Positions 1 to 7,490 of a stretch of 20,308 nt of DNA are shown here, piece after piece. Under the pieces are notes generated by a model. The model saw nothing but the letters and a program-made list of their open reading frames with translations, searched no databases and was not told the DNA's origin. Source of the stretch: JABCPE02 sp963506915 (GTDB taxonomy: Bacteria; Bacteroidota; Bacteroidia; Flavobacteriales; Weeksellaceae); the NCBI GenBank assembly GCA_963506915.1, contig CAUORE010000030.1:1-20308 (forward strand). Direction: 5' to 3'. Each line of letters starts with the position of its first letter. The first letter of the stretch is position 1. The translations under genes and the position numbers were made by a program.

Positions 1-251
1 GAGATGTTATCTACATATACTAAAGTAGATTCTTTCAAATTAGCAGTAGCAATGCTTTTTAGTCTGTCTCTACTTACTCTTGGAATCAAAATCCCTTCAT
101 TTGTAGTTGCAGTTGTTGCTGCATTTGCTGCGCTGGGTTTTATGTCTAGAGTAGCCTCTGGGTTACTCGTGTTTACCCCCACTTTTCCTGCTTGGGCAAA
201 AACTAAACTTGTAGTAGCTAAAAGCCCTAATAAAATAATGTGTTTTTTCAT
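1..251 (-). CDS. Exported surface-type protein, N-terminal part only (runs off left edge)
   Basis: The minus strand reads open from an ATG at 251 to the window edge, giving 83 codons with no stop. It begins MKKHIILLGLLATTSLVFAQ, a classic signal peptide probably cut after FAQ or nearby. The mature start reads GKVGVNTSNPEATLDIKPS, followed by an Ala/Thr-rich stretch and NEGILIPRVSKERL. The pattern 'VGVNTxNPxATLDI...GxLIPR' is common at the start of large exported flavobacterial proteins, often surface or tail-fibre-like, whose C-termini vary. The function therefore cannot be told from this part. A -7 promoter element lies at 315-322, about 65 bases before the start. The opposite strand is also open here, but its peptide looks like a shadow: it has no leader and no promoter. 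Confidence in the gene is high; confidence in any role is low. Confidence 0.85.
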   Translation of the reverse strand, partial: MKKHIILLGLLATTSLVFAQAGKVGVNTSNPEATLDIKPSAANAATTATTNEGILIPRVSRDRLKSIATANLKESTLVYVDNI

Positions 252-314
252 ATCATAATATGTTAAAGTTAAAAAACTAATTATAAAGTATTGTTAAATA
301 GATACAATATTTCG

Positions 315-322
315 CAAAAGTA
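315..322 (-). promoter_or_regulatory. Bacteroidota -7 promoter element (TACTTTTG)
   Basis: On the minus strand this reads TACTTTTG, an exact match to the TAnnTTTG -7 consensus of the Bacteroidota primary sigma factor. Transcription would start near 309-311 and give a leader of about 58 bases for the exported protein starting at 251. No good TTG (-33) element is visible at the expected distance, so only half of the promoter is supported. Confidence 0.55.
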
Positions 323-353
323 TATAATTTTTTTGAATATTTAAAATAATTTT

Positions 354-722
354 TTACAGAAGAGAGTTTTTTTCTTCACAGAGTCTTATAAATAGGCTTT
401 CTATTTCGGCCATATTTTTTGGTAATTTTGCTGAGCGGTAGAATATCATATTAAGAGAATTTTCTCCAAAAGTCTTTATGAATAAAGGTTTGTTGAGACG
501 GTAAGTTTCTCGCAGAAGGCGTTTTACTCTATTTCTGTCCACCGCTTTTTTGAAAAACTTTTTAGAAACAGAAACTCCCACCTTTCGAGCTGGCAAATCT
601 TCCTTTTGTAAGGAGATGATAGCCAGTTCTTTATACGAAAACCATTTTCCCTGCTCAAAGAGTAAGGAAATATCGGTCTTGTTTTTTAGTTTCTCTTCTT
701 TTGGAAATCCGTTAGGCTTCAT
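354..722 (-). CDS. rnpA: Ribonuclease P protein component
   Basis: 122 residues, the usual length for RnpA (about 110-130). RnpA is the small basic protein subunit that binds the RNase P RNA and helps it cut the 5' leader from pre-tRNAs. The family signature is clear: VGVSVSKKFFKKAVDRNRVKRLLRETYR (residues about 48-75) contains the RNR box (DRNRVKRLLRE, 62-72), which binds the catalytic RNA, preceded by the KVGVSVSKK strand. The start ATG at 722 lies inside the 3' end of tcdA (11-base overlap), so the two are probably translationally coupled. rnpA is the last gene of the ileS-to-rnpA cluster. It is not next to rpmH or yidC as in many other bacteria. No obvious terminator hairpin follows it before the next promoter. 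Confidence 0.96.
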   Translation of the reverse strand: MKPNGFPKEEKLKNKTDISLLFEQGKWFSYKELAIISLQKEDLPARKVGVSVSKKFFKKAVDRNRVKRLLRETYRLNKPLFIKTFGENSLNMIFYRSAKLPKNMAEIESLFIRLCEEKNSLL

Positions 723-1449
723 TTTGTTCTTTTTTTAGAAGAAATCTGATAACTTCGGCAGCGGCATACAGCCCGAAAATAGCGGGCATATAGCTGATAG
801 TGCCGTAGAATGACTTTTTATAATTGCTGCCATCGGTCATTTTTAGGCTGTTTTCATCTTGAATTTCGGTGGAAAATACGCAGCGAAATCCTTTATGTAT
901 TTGTTCTTTTTTGAGTTTTTTTCTGATTTGTTTCGCTAAAAAACAGTTGTTGGTCTTGCTGATATCCCTTACCATTACTTTGCTTGGGTCGGTTTTTCCG
1001 CCTGCGCCCATTGCACTTACCAGCTTGATTTTCTTTCTTTTACAAGTGATGATGAGAGCCAGTTTAGGGCTGAGGCTGTCGATGCAGTCTAGAACATAGT
1101 CAAATTTCTCTTGAGTCAAAATCTCTTCCATTCGCTCTGGTTCCAGAAACTCATTGATTTTCTTTAAGTTAATTTTAGGATTGATATCCAAAATTCTTTC
1201 GGCTACGACATCAGTTTTATTTTTGCCAATGGTAGAGTTTAGAGCGGGTAACTGCCTGTTAATGTTAGTAATATCCACCGTATCTCCATCCACAATGGTC
1301 AAATTCCCGATTCCAGAACGCACCAAAAATTCTGCTGCGAAAGACCCTACGCCGCCGAGTCCAACTATCAGAATATTAGCGTTTTGCAGTCTTTCTATTC
1401 CTTCTTCTTTTACCAAAAGTTCGGTTCGCTGTAACCACTCACTCTGCAT
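712..1449 (-). CDS. tcdA: tRNA threonylcarbamoyladenosine dehydratase, ThiF/E1-like
   Basis: 245 residues. TcdA (CsdL/YgdL) uses ATP to convert t6A37 of tRNAs into its cyclic form, ct6A. The ATP-binding Rossmann motif GLGGVG is at residues 30-35, followed by the VDGD segment (53-56) and the TNINRQ box (61-66) that close the nucleotide site in ThiF/MoeB/E1 enzymes. The motif DCIDSLSPKLALI and the segment VSAMGAGGKTDPSKV are typical of the TcdA branch and separate it from ThiF and MoeB. The last 11 bases overlap the rnpA start, so two tRNA maturation genes are coupled. The spacing from the SanA-like gene upstream is 28 bases, consistent with one operon. It could in principle be another E1-like adenylyltransferase, but the TcdA-specific segments make that unlikely. 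Confidence 0.93.
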   Translation of the reverse strand: MQSEWLQRTELLVKEEGIERLQNANILIVGLGGVGSFAAEFLVRSGIGNLTIVDGDTVDITNINRQLPALNSTIGKNKTDVVAERILDINPKINLKKINEFLEPERMEEILTQEKFDYVLDCIDSLSPKLALIITCKRKKIKLVSAMGAGGKTDPSKVMVRDISKTNNCFLAKQIRKKLKKEQIHKGFRCVFSTEIQDENSLKMTDGSNYKKSFYGTISYMPAIFGLYAAAEVIRFLLKKEQNEA

Positions 1450-1477
1450 AAATCAATTTTATTTCTTAATCAAATTT

Positions 1478-2122
1478 CTACTTTATTTCTATTTTTTCTC
1501 CACCAAATTTTGGTTCTTTTCCAATGAAAAAATCCACGAAAACTTTGGTTCTGGCAAGATATTCTCTAATCTTGGTTTTGATTCCAGCATATTTATTTAC
1601 ATCTTTTGCATTAAACCCAAAAGCCTCAATTCCATTTTTTTGAGCCAAATAAACAGCTCTTTCGTTGTGAAATTTCTGAGAAATAATGATGTAGCTGTTT
1701 TGTCCAAAAATCTCCTTTGCTCTAACCACCGAATCCAAAGTCCTAAATCCTGCAAAATCTTCATAAATCCTATCTGCAGGAACTCCTCTGTTTATCAGTT
1801 CGTTTTTCATGTCTTCAGGTTCGTTGTAGTCCTTTCGGCTGTTGTCTCCGCTTACGATGATGTATTCTATTTTCCCTGATTTATAGAGCTTTTCTGCGGC
1901 ATCTATTCTGTAATAAAAATAGTAATTTTTATACCCACTTGGCAGCGTTTTGGATGTTCCCAGCAAAAGTCCTACTTTTTGGTTGGGTAGTTTTTCAATG
2001 TCATCGGTTACAAAGTCTTTGGTTTTGTTTTCTATCTCAAAATTACTCCAAAAACAAACCAAAACACTCAGCAACAAGCCTCCCAGTCCCCAAAAGGCAA
2101 TTCTCTTAAATAATTTCATCAA
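1478..2122 (-). CDS. SanA/DUF218 (ElyC-SanA-YdcF) family envelope protein
   Basis: 214 residues with one N-terminal membrane segment (about 8-26), so the main domain should lie in the periplasm. The DUF218 core is visible: VGLLLGTSK (50-58), YRIDAAEKLYKSGKIEYIIVSGDN (about 71-94), an acidic NEPEDM segment (100-105), a linker with TLDSVVRA (128-135), and SYIIISQKFHNERAVYLAQ (143-161). This matches SanA, the E. coli protein tied to vancomycin exclusion and the outer-membrane barrier. The biochemical reaction of the family is not established. It sits between lspA (18 bases upstream) and tcdA (28 bases downstream), so it is probably co-transcribed with both. Family assignment is firm; the exact cellular role is not. 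Confidence 0.88.
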   Translation of the reverse strand: MMKLFKRIAFWGLGGLLLSVLVCFWSNFEIENKTKDFVTDDIEKLPNQKVGLLLGTSKTLPSGYKNYYFYYRIDAAEKLYKSGKIEYIIVSGDNSRKDYNEPEDMKNELINRGVPADRIYEDFAGFRTLDSVVRAKEIFGQNSYIIISQKFHNERAVYLAQKNGIEAFGFNAKDVNKYAGIKTKIREYLARTKVFVDFFIGKEPKFGGEKIEIK

Positions 2123-2140
2123 ATATTTTAAATTTAAATA

Positions 2141-2773
2141 TTAAAACTCTCCATTAGGAAAGGCTTTTTTTCTGAAAATGAACAAAAGCACACCTCCAAC
2201 TGTAATCGCTGAGTCTGCAACATTAAATATATATCGGAAAAATTCCACATGCTGTCCTCCCACTAGAGGAACGCCTTCTGGAACAGTGAAGCTAAACAGC
2301 GGAAAATGGAGCATATCCACCACACAGCCTCTCATGAAGCCAGAATATCCTTCTCCAAATCCAGAAACACCGTCATAGCCTACCCAGCTGCCAATATCTT
2401 CTATGAAAACACTTCCGCTGTCAAAAATCATTCCGTAGAAAAGCCCGTCAATAAGGTTGCCTATCGCTCCAGCAAAAATAAAACTCATTGGGACAAGCAG
2501 ATAGTTGCTCGCGCCTTCTTTTATCCATTTTTTGAAATAATATACCATTCCTAAAATCAATAAAATACGGAGTGAAATGAGCAGGTATTTTCCGAAAATC
2601 CCACCAAACTGCATCCCATACGCCATTCCTGGGTTTTCTACGAAAGTGAGCCGAAACCAGTCCAGCCCGAAAACAGGAATGCTTTCGCCCAGATGAAAAT
2701 GGGTTTTGATGTAAAGTTTGGATAACTGGTCTATGAGCAGCACCAGCGCTGTGATGAATATAATTTTTTTCAT
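2141..2773 (-). CDS. lspA: Lipoprotein signal peptidase (signal peptidase II)
   Basis: 210 residues. LspA is the inner-membrane aspartyl protease that removes the leader of prolipoproteins after lipid attachment. The family boxes are all present: DQLSK (15-19), FVENPGMAYG (44-53), AGAIGNLIDGL (101-111), VVDMLHFPLF (151-160) and FNVADSAITVG (183-193). The catalytic pair would be Asp153 and Asp187. Four membrane segments are apparent. At 210 residues it is longer than the roughly 165 of E. coli LspA. The extra length is a Gly- and acid-rich loop at about 117-150, just before the first catalytic Asp, and a shorter one at 163-176. Extended loops of this kind are, to my knowledge, normal in Bacteroidota. 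It lies downstream of ileS and the DksA-like gene, as usual in Flavobacteriia, but with one extra lipoprotein gene in between. Confidence 0.96.
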   Translation of the reverse strand: MKKIIFITALVLLIDQLSKLYIKTHFHLGESIPVFGLDWFRLTFVENPGMAYGMQFGGIFGKYLLISLRILLILGMVYYFKKWIKEGASNYLLVPMSFIFAGAIGNLIDGLFYGMIFDSGSVFIEDIGSWVGYDGVSGFGEGYSGFMRGCVVDMLHFPLFSFTVPEGVPLVGGQHVEFFRYIFNVADSAITVGGVLLFIFRKKAFPNGEF

Positions 2774-2826
2774 GAAACTAAATGTTTTGTACCATTTTAA
2801 ATTGTAAAATCATGTTTGATTAGTTT

Positions 2827-3450
2827 TTATGGGGAATATGTTTTTAAAAGGCGTTCAACGGCTGTCTGCTTAAAATCTTTAAAACTTGTAAGAACATTAT
2901 TGTCAATTAAGTAAAATGTAGAACTTACACGCGGGAAATATTCCTCGTGTCCATCGGGGTATTCATTGACTCTATGGTAATAATATTGAGAAAATATCAT
3001 GGTTTTCCCTTCTACATTCCACAGGTAGGCAGAATATCCTGTTACCCTTCCTTCATCATTTTTTGAGGGAGTAGGTAATAGTGTTTTTGGAGTGTTGTAT
3101 TGTTTTTTTAAATAGCTAAACATTTTATTACCAATCTCTTCTTCCTCTATTTTAATTATAATTCCTGATGTTTTTTGTTCGGAAGCATTATTGAACAATA
3201 TTTTCACTTTAGATAAAGGAATCTCTTCTTTATTAGTGTTTTGAAACTTAATATCTCCAAAGCTAAAATGTGTCATTTCTTCGGTGAAAGCGCATGGTAA
3301 TGTGGTGGCAATATCTTCATCTTCCATTTCAAATTTTACACCTTTGAAAATTTCTTTATAACTCGAAGAAAAATCTACTTTTTCAAGATCAATTTTTTTT
3401 GTACAAGACAAAAATAAAAGACTCATAAGTGTAATGACAATTGTTCTCAT
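2827..3450 (-). CDS. Lipoprotein of unknown function
   Basis: 207 residues. The N-terminus MRTIVITLMSLLFLSC is a lipoprotein leader with lipobox LFLSC and the lipidated Cys at position 16. The following residues TKK (no Asp at +2) do not argue for inner-membrane retention. The rest is a soluble mixed alpha/beta-looking domain that I do not recognise. It includes a QYYYHRVNEYPDGHEEYFPR segment near residues 160-180. The gene lies between the DksA-like gene (59 bases upstream) and lspA (53 bases downstream), inside an otherwise conserved housekeeping order, so it looks like a local insertion. Its product would itself be a substrate of the LspA encoded next to it. Confidence in the gene and export route is good; its function is unknown. 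Confidence 0.82.
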   Translation of the reverse strand: MRTIVITLMSLLFLSCTKKIDLEKVDFSSSYKEIFKGVKFEMEDEDIATTLPCAFTEEMTHFSFGDIKFQNTNKEEIPLSKVKILFNNASEQKTSGIIIKIEEEEIGNKMFSYLKKQYNTPKTLLPTPSKNDEGRVTGYSAYLWNVEGKTMIFSQYYYHRVNEYPDGHEEYFPRVSSTFYLIDNNVLTSFKDFKQTAVERLLKTYSP

Positions 3451-3476
3451 TTTAGTTGGTCAAATTAAGTAAGAGA

Positions 3477-3492
3477 GCTAAGATATCTTAGC
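3477..3492. repeat. 16-bp perfect palindrome between the DksA-like and lipoprotein genes
   Basis: The sequence GCTAAGATATCTTAGC is a perfect 16-bp palindrome, and on the minus strand flanking bases extend pairing to about 12 bp per arm with one G-T wobble. It sits 17 bases after the DksA-like stop and 26 bases before the lipoprotein start. It could act as a hairpin protecting an mRNA end, a weak attenuator, or a dimeric operator. No U-tract follows, so it is not a standard intrinsic terminator. Confidence 0.5.
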
Positions 3493-3509
3493 CCTCATAT
3501 GTGTGATAT

Positions 3510-3887
3510 TTATCGCTGCATGTTTTTCGCTTCTATGCTCAGTGTAGCGTGTGGAACGGCTTTCAGTCGCTCTTTGTCTATCAGTTTCCCTGTTACACGG
3601 CAGATTCCGTAAGTTTTGTTTTCTATACGGATAAGTGCGTGTTTCAGGTCGCGGATGAATTTTTCCTGTCTGCCGGCCAGTATCGCATTTTGTTCTTTGC
3701 TGAGCGTTTCTGCTCCTTCTTCAAAGGCTTTGAATGTAGGCGAAGTATCATCTGTTCCATTGTTTTGGTCATTGATGAAACTTTCTCTTAACAAGACTAA
3801 ATCTTTCTCTGCTTTCTCTATTTTCTGCTGGATTATAGCCTTAAATTCCTGCAAATCAGCATCGCTGTACCTTGTTCTTTCTTCCAT
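3510..3887 (-). CDS. DksA/TraR-family regulator lacking the zinc-finger cysteines
   Basis: 125 residues. The order matches DksA/TraR proteins: an N-terminal helical coiled coil (about 8-90), then the C-terminal segment YGICRVTGKLIDKERLKAVPHATLSIEAK (about 93-121), which aligns with the usual C4 zinc domain 'YGxCxxCGxxIxxxRLxAxPxAxxCxxC'. Only Cys96 is kept. The other three cysteine positions carry other residues (Gly100 region, and Leu/Ser and Glu near 116-119). DksA binds the secondary channel of RNA polymerase and works with ppGpp at stringent promoters. This protein keeps the fold pattern but probably binds no zinc. Versions of this kind are, as far as I know, common in Flavobacteriia beside ileS and lspA. 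The coiled-coil tip reads NNGTDDTSP (42-50) and lacks the exact DxxDxA tip of E. coli DksA. It lies 38 bases after ileS. Confidence 0.9.
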   Translation of the reverse strand: MEERTRYSDADLQEFKAIIQQKIEKAEKDLVLLRESFINDQNNGTDDTSPTFKAFEEGAETLSKEQNAILAGRQEKFIRDLKHALIRIENKTYGICRVTGKLIDKERLKAVPHATLSIEAKNMQR

Positions 3888-3925
3888 TTTGTTATCAATT
3901 AGTCGTTTTTAGTTGTTTTAAATTT

Positions 3926-6900
3926 TTATACTCTGTTTATATTTATTTTGAAATACACATCATTGATTTCTATTTCATCAGCCTGAGAAAGTGAATTCAC
4001 AAACTCTATTTTATTCGCCAATACTTCTGCAGAAATGTAAGAATTATTAGCATTGATTTCTGACTTAAACGGATTATTCTCCTCTAATTGTATAGAAATT
4101 CTATCCATCAGGTCAAAATCTTTATCTTTTCTAAGATTTTGGACACGGTTCACGAATTCTCTTGCCACACCTTCTGCTCTGAGTTCATCAGTTACAGTAA
4201 GGTCTAAAGCCACAGTTATTCTGCCCTCGCTGGTTACTGTCCATCCTGGGATATCTTTGGTCAAGATTTCCACATCATCGATGGTGATTTCATGCCCTGC
4301 GATGCTCATTTTTCCTTCTTTTTCAAGGGTTGCTATCTGCTCAGAACTCATTGCAGAGATTTCAGCTCCCACAGCTTTCATGTCTTTGCCCAGTTTTGCT
4401 CCTAAAACCTTAAAGTTAGGTTTGATTTGTTTCACAATCAGTGTAGAAGCCTCTTCAGCATTAATGAGCTGCAGTTCTTTTACATTTACTTCTTGTTTGA
4501 TTAAATCTGCTACGGCTAAAATCTGGTTTTCAGTTTTCTTATCCAAAACAGGAATCATCACTTTTTGCAATGGCTGACGAACCTTGATATTTTCTTTCTT
4601 TCTTAATGAAAATACCATCGAAGTGATAGACTGCGCCAGATGAGTTTTCTCCACCAAATCTGTATCTATTTTGCTTTCATCCGCTACTGGGAAGTCTGAC
4701 AAATGCACACTTTCTGCCTTGTCTTTTCCTGTTACGGCATTTAGGTCTTGATACAGCCTGTCCATGAAGAACGGCGCTATCGGTGCAGAAAGTTTTGCCA
4801 CAGTATCTAGACAGGTGTAAAGTGTCTGATAAGCAGAGATTTTGTCCTCTGTGTAGTCGCCTTTCCAGAAACGGCGGCGGCAGAGTCTCACATACCAGTT
4901 AGACAAGTTATCATTCACGAAAGTATTGATGGCTCTTGCCACTTTCGTAGGTTCATAGTCTTCGTAGAAAGCTTTTACTTCCTTGATTAAGATATTTAAT
5001 TCAGACAAAATCCATCGGTCAATCTCTGGTTTGTTCTGTACTTCTGCTTCTTCATATTTAAAGCCGTCTACATTGGCATAAAGCGCGAAGAAAGAGTAAG
5101 TATTATAAAGCGTTCCAAAGAATTTTCTACGAACTTCATCGATTCCTTCAATATCAAATTTCAGATTTTCCCACGGATTGGCATTAGAAATCATGTACCA
5201 GCGTGTAGCATCTGGGCCATATTTTGCCAAAGTTTCAAATGGGTCTACAGCATTGCCTAGTCTTTTGGACATTTTTTGTCCGTTTTTATCTAAAACTAAT
5301 CCATTGGAAACCACATTCTTATAAGCTACAGAGTCAAAAACTGCTGTTGCAATCGCATGAAGCGTGTAGAACCAGCCACGCGTTTGGTCTACTCCCTCCG
5401 CTATGAAATCCGCAGGGTAAGCCTTGTTTTGGTCGATAAGTTCCTTATTCTCAAAAGGATAGTGCAGCTGAGCGTAAGGCATCGCACCAGAGTCAAACCA
5501 AACATCTATTAAGTCGCTTTCTCTCTTCATCGGTTTTCCACTGTCAGACACTAAAATAATCTCATCCACGATGTTCTTGTGAAGGTCTATTTTAGCGTAG
5601 TTTTCATTAGACATATTACCGATTTCAAAGCCTTTGAAAGGATTTTCGGACATTAGTCCAGCGGCTACGGATTTTTCTATTTCATTGATAAGTTCTTCTA
5701 CGGAACCTATGATTTTTTCCTCTTTCAAATCCTCTGTTCTCCAGATAGGAAGTGGAATTCCCCAGTATCTAGAACGGGATAAGTTCCAATCATTTACATT
5801 CTCCAGCCAGTTCGCGAAACGCCCTTCACCAGTAGCTTTTGGCTTCCAGTTGATACCTTTGTTTAGTTCTACCAAACGATTTTTCACCTCGGTCATTTTC
5901 ACAAACCAAGAATCCAGTGGGTAGTATAGGACAGGCTTGTCCGTTCTCCAGCAATGAGGGTAGGAGTGGCTGTATTTTTCTACCTTAAAGGCTTTATTTT
6001 CAGTTTTTAAAAGGATGGCAAGTTCCACATCCCAAGATTTTTCAGGAGCGGTTCCGTTATCGTAGTATTCGTTTTTAATATATTTTCCTGCGAAAAGTTC
6101 AGGAACATTTTCTCCTTTGATGAATTTTCCTTGTAAATCCACTAATGGGACAAGGTTGTCATTTTCATCTTTCACGAGCATCGGTGGAACACCAGCTTCT
6201 TTCGCTACACGGGCATCATCCGCACCGAAAGTCGGCGCTGTATGCACGATTCCTGTTCCATCCTCCGTAGTAACGAAATCTCCTGCGATTACACGGAATG
6301 CTTTTTCAGGGTTTTCTGCTGGAAGGAACCACGGAACAAGCTGTTCATAAGTAGTTTCCACCAAATCGGAACCTTTGAATTCGGCTAAGATTTCGTAAGG
6401 GATTTTCTTCTTGCTGTCGTTATTGTGATTGTTTTGGAACGAAGAAAATTCGCCTTCATCAGAAGTTTCAAAATATTTATTCCCAAATTGTTTATTTACC
6501 AATGCTTTAGCAAGGATAATATTAATTGGCTCAAAAGTATATTGATTGAAAGTTTTAACCAAAACATAATCAATCTCCGCACCCACAGTCAGCGCCGTGT
6601 TAGAAGGCAATGTCCAAGGAGTGGTCGTCCAAGCAAGGATGCTCAGATTTTCAGTATTTGAGATTTTAGACTGAAGAGCAGAGCTTAGGTTTTTCACCTT
6701 AAACTGAGCCACGATAGTCGTATCGCTAACATCGCGGTAAGTTCCTGGCTGATTGAGCTCGTGCGAAGAAAGCCCTGTTCCTGCCTTTGGTGAATAGGGC
6801 TGGATGGTGTAGCCTTTGTAAAGCAATTTTTTATTGTAAAGTTGTTTCAGAAGCCACCAAACAGACTCCATATATTTCGGTTCGTAGGTGATGTATGGAT

Positions 6901-7339
6901 TTTCCAAATCTACCCAATAACCTATTTTTTTTGTAAGGTCATTCCAAATGTCTGTGTAGCGCATCACCGCATTACGACAGGCTTGGTTGTATTCTTCCAC
7001 AGAGATTTTTTTACCGATATCTTCTTTGGTAATTCCAAGTTCTTTTTCCACGCCCAGTTCCACAGGAAGACCATGCGTGTCCCAGCCTGCTTTACGGAAA
7101 ACCTGCTTACCATTTTGAGTTTGAAAACGACAGAAAATATCCTTGATAGTCCTTGCCATCACATGGTGGATGCCTGGGAGACCATTGGCAGAAGGCGGCC
7201 CTTCGTAGAATACGAATTCTGGGTGTCCTTCGCGAATTTCTACAGACTTGTGAAAAGTATCATTATTATGCCAAAACGCTGCTATGTTTTCGGCAACATT
7301 TATCAAATCAAGTTTCTTATATTCGTTGAATTTTTTCAT
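3926..7339 (-). CDS. ileS: Isoleucyl-tRNA synthetase, type 2 (eukaryote-like) with altered HIGH motif
   Basis: 1137 residues, longer than the roughly 940 of E. coli IleRS and typical of type 2 enzymes. It charges tRNA-Ile with isoleucine in the cytoplasm and edits misactivated valine. The class I signature region reads GPPSANGLPGIHHVMART (47-64), so the HIGH box is G56-I57-H58-H59 (a GxHH form) instead of HxGH. The second signature is KMSKR at 689-693, again the type 2 form. The CP1 editing domain shows WTTTPWTLP (237-245) and HTAPTFGADD (366-375). The segment NLSRSRYWGIPLPIW precedes the C-terminal half of the catalytic core, followed by the anticodon-binding domain (from about 800). It is the first gene of the cluster that ends with rnpA. 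The upstream region holds only a weak TAAATTCG -7-like match. Type 2 enzymes are associated with mupirocin resistance. Confidence 0.98.
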   Translation of the reverse strand: MKKFNEYKKLDLINVAENIAAFWHNNDTFHKSVEIREGHPEFVFYEGPPSANGLPGIHHVMARTIKDIFCRFQTQNGKQVFRKAGWDTHGLPVELGVEKELGITKEDIGKKISVEEYNQACRNAVMRYTDIWNDLTKKIGYWVDLENPYITYEPKYMESVWWLLKQLYNKKLLYKGYTIQPYSPKAGTGLSSHELNQPGTYRDVSDTTIVAQFKVKNLSSALQSKISNTENLSILAWTTTPWTLPSNTALTVGAEIDYVLVKTFNQYTFEPINIILAKALVNKQFGNKYFETSDEGEFSSFQNNHNNDSKKKIPYEILAEFKGSDLVETTYEQLVPWFLPAENPEKAFRVIAGDFVTTEDGTGIVHTAPTFGADDARVAKEAGVPPMLVKDENDNLVPLVDLQGKFIKGENVPELFAGKYIKNEYYDNGTAPEKSWDVELAILLKTENKAFKVEKYSHSYPHCWRTDKPVLYYPLDSWFVKMTEVKNRLVELNKGINWKPKATGEGRFANWLENVNDWNLSRSRYWGIPLPIWRTEDLKEEKIIGSVEELINEIEKSVAAGLMSENPFKGFEIGNMSNENYAKIDLHKNIVDEIILVSDSGKPMKRESDLIDVWFDSGAMPYAQLHYPFENKELIDQNKAYPADFIAEGVDQTRGWFYTLHAIATAVFDSVAYKNVVSNGLVLDKNGQKMSKRLGNAVDPFETLAKYGPDATRWYMISNANPWENLKFDIEGIDEVRRKFFGTLYNTYSFFALYANVDGFKYEEAEVQNKPEIDRWILSELNILIKEVKAFYEDYEPTKVARAINTFVNDNLSNWYVRLCRRRFWKGDYTEDKISAYQTLYTCLDTVAKLSAPIAPFFMDRLYQDLNAVTGKDKAESVHLSDFPVADESKIDTDLVEKTHLAQSITSMVFSLRKKENIKVRQPLQKVMIPVLDKKTENQILAVADLIKQEVNVKELQLINAEEASTLIVKQIKPNFKVLGAKLGKDMKAVGAEISAMSSEQIATLEKEGKMSIAGHEITIDDVEILTKDIPGWTVTSEGRITVALDLTVTDELRAEGVAREFVNRVQNLRKDKDFDLMDRISIQLEENNPFKSEINANNSYISAEVLANKIEFVNSLSQADEIEINDVYFKININRV

Positions 7340-7415
7340 AATTAAAATAAAAAATGATTGGCGAATTTAATAAATTTTTGTGAAATAAATAAAGATAAAG
7401 TAAATATAATTAAAA

Positions 7416-7450
7416 ATCCTCCTTTCAATCTTAATTTTTGAAAGGAGGAT
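7416..7450 (-). terminator. Strong intrinsic terminator after the frameshifted lipoprotein gene
   Basis: A perfect 13-bp inverted repeat (ATCCTCCTTTCAA / TTGAAAGGAGGAT) with a 9-base loop at 7429-7437. On the minus strand it is followed at once by TTTTAATTAT, a usable U-tract. It ends transcripts from the accessory island about 40 bases after the stop at 7491, and shields ileS (start 7339) from read-through. On the plus strand the following bases are not T-rich, so it acts in one direction. Confidence 0.88.
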
Positions 7451-7490
7451 ACTTAGTATATTCTCAATATTTAAGAAAATGTACAAAATT

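Noticed and set aside
4..258. 84-codon plus-strand frame with hydrophobic content
   Set aside because: It is antisense to a minus-strand gene with a real signal peptide, family-like motif and promoter. It has no support of its own.
1154..1879. 241-codon plus-strand frame
   Set aside because: It lies antisense across tcdA and the SanA-like gene, both with clear family motifs, and its translation is low-complexity and Phe/Ser-rich.
2255..2425. Long loop in LspA as evidence of a fusion or insertion
   Set aside because: Both catalytic Asp boxes and the frame are intact, and longer loops are, as far as I know, normal for Bacteroidota LspA.
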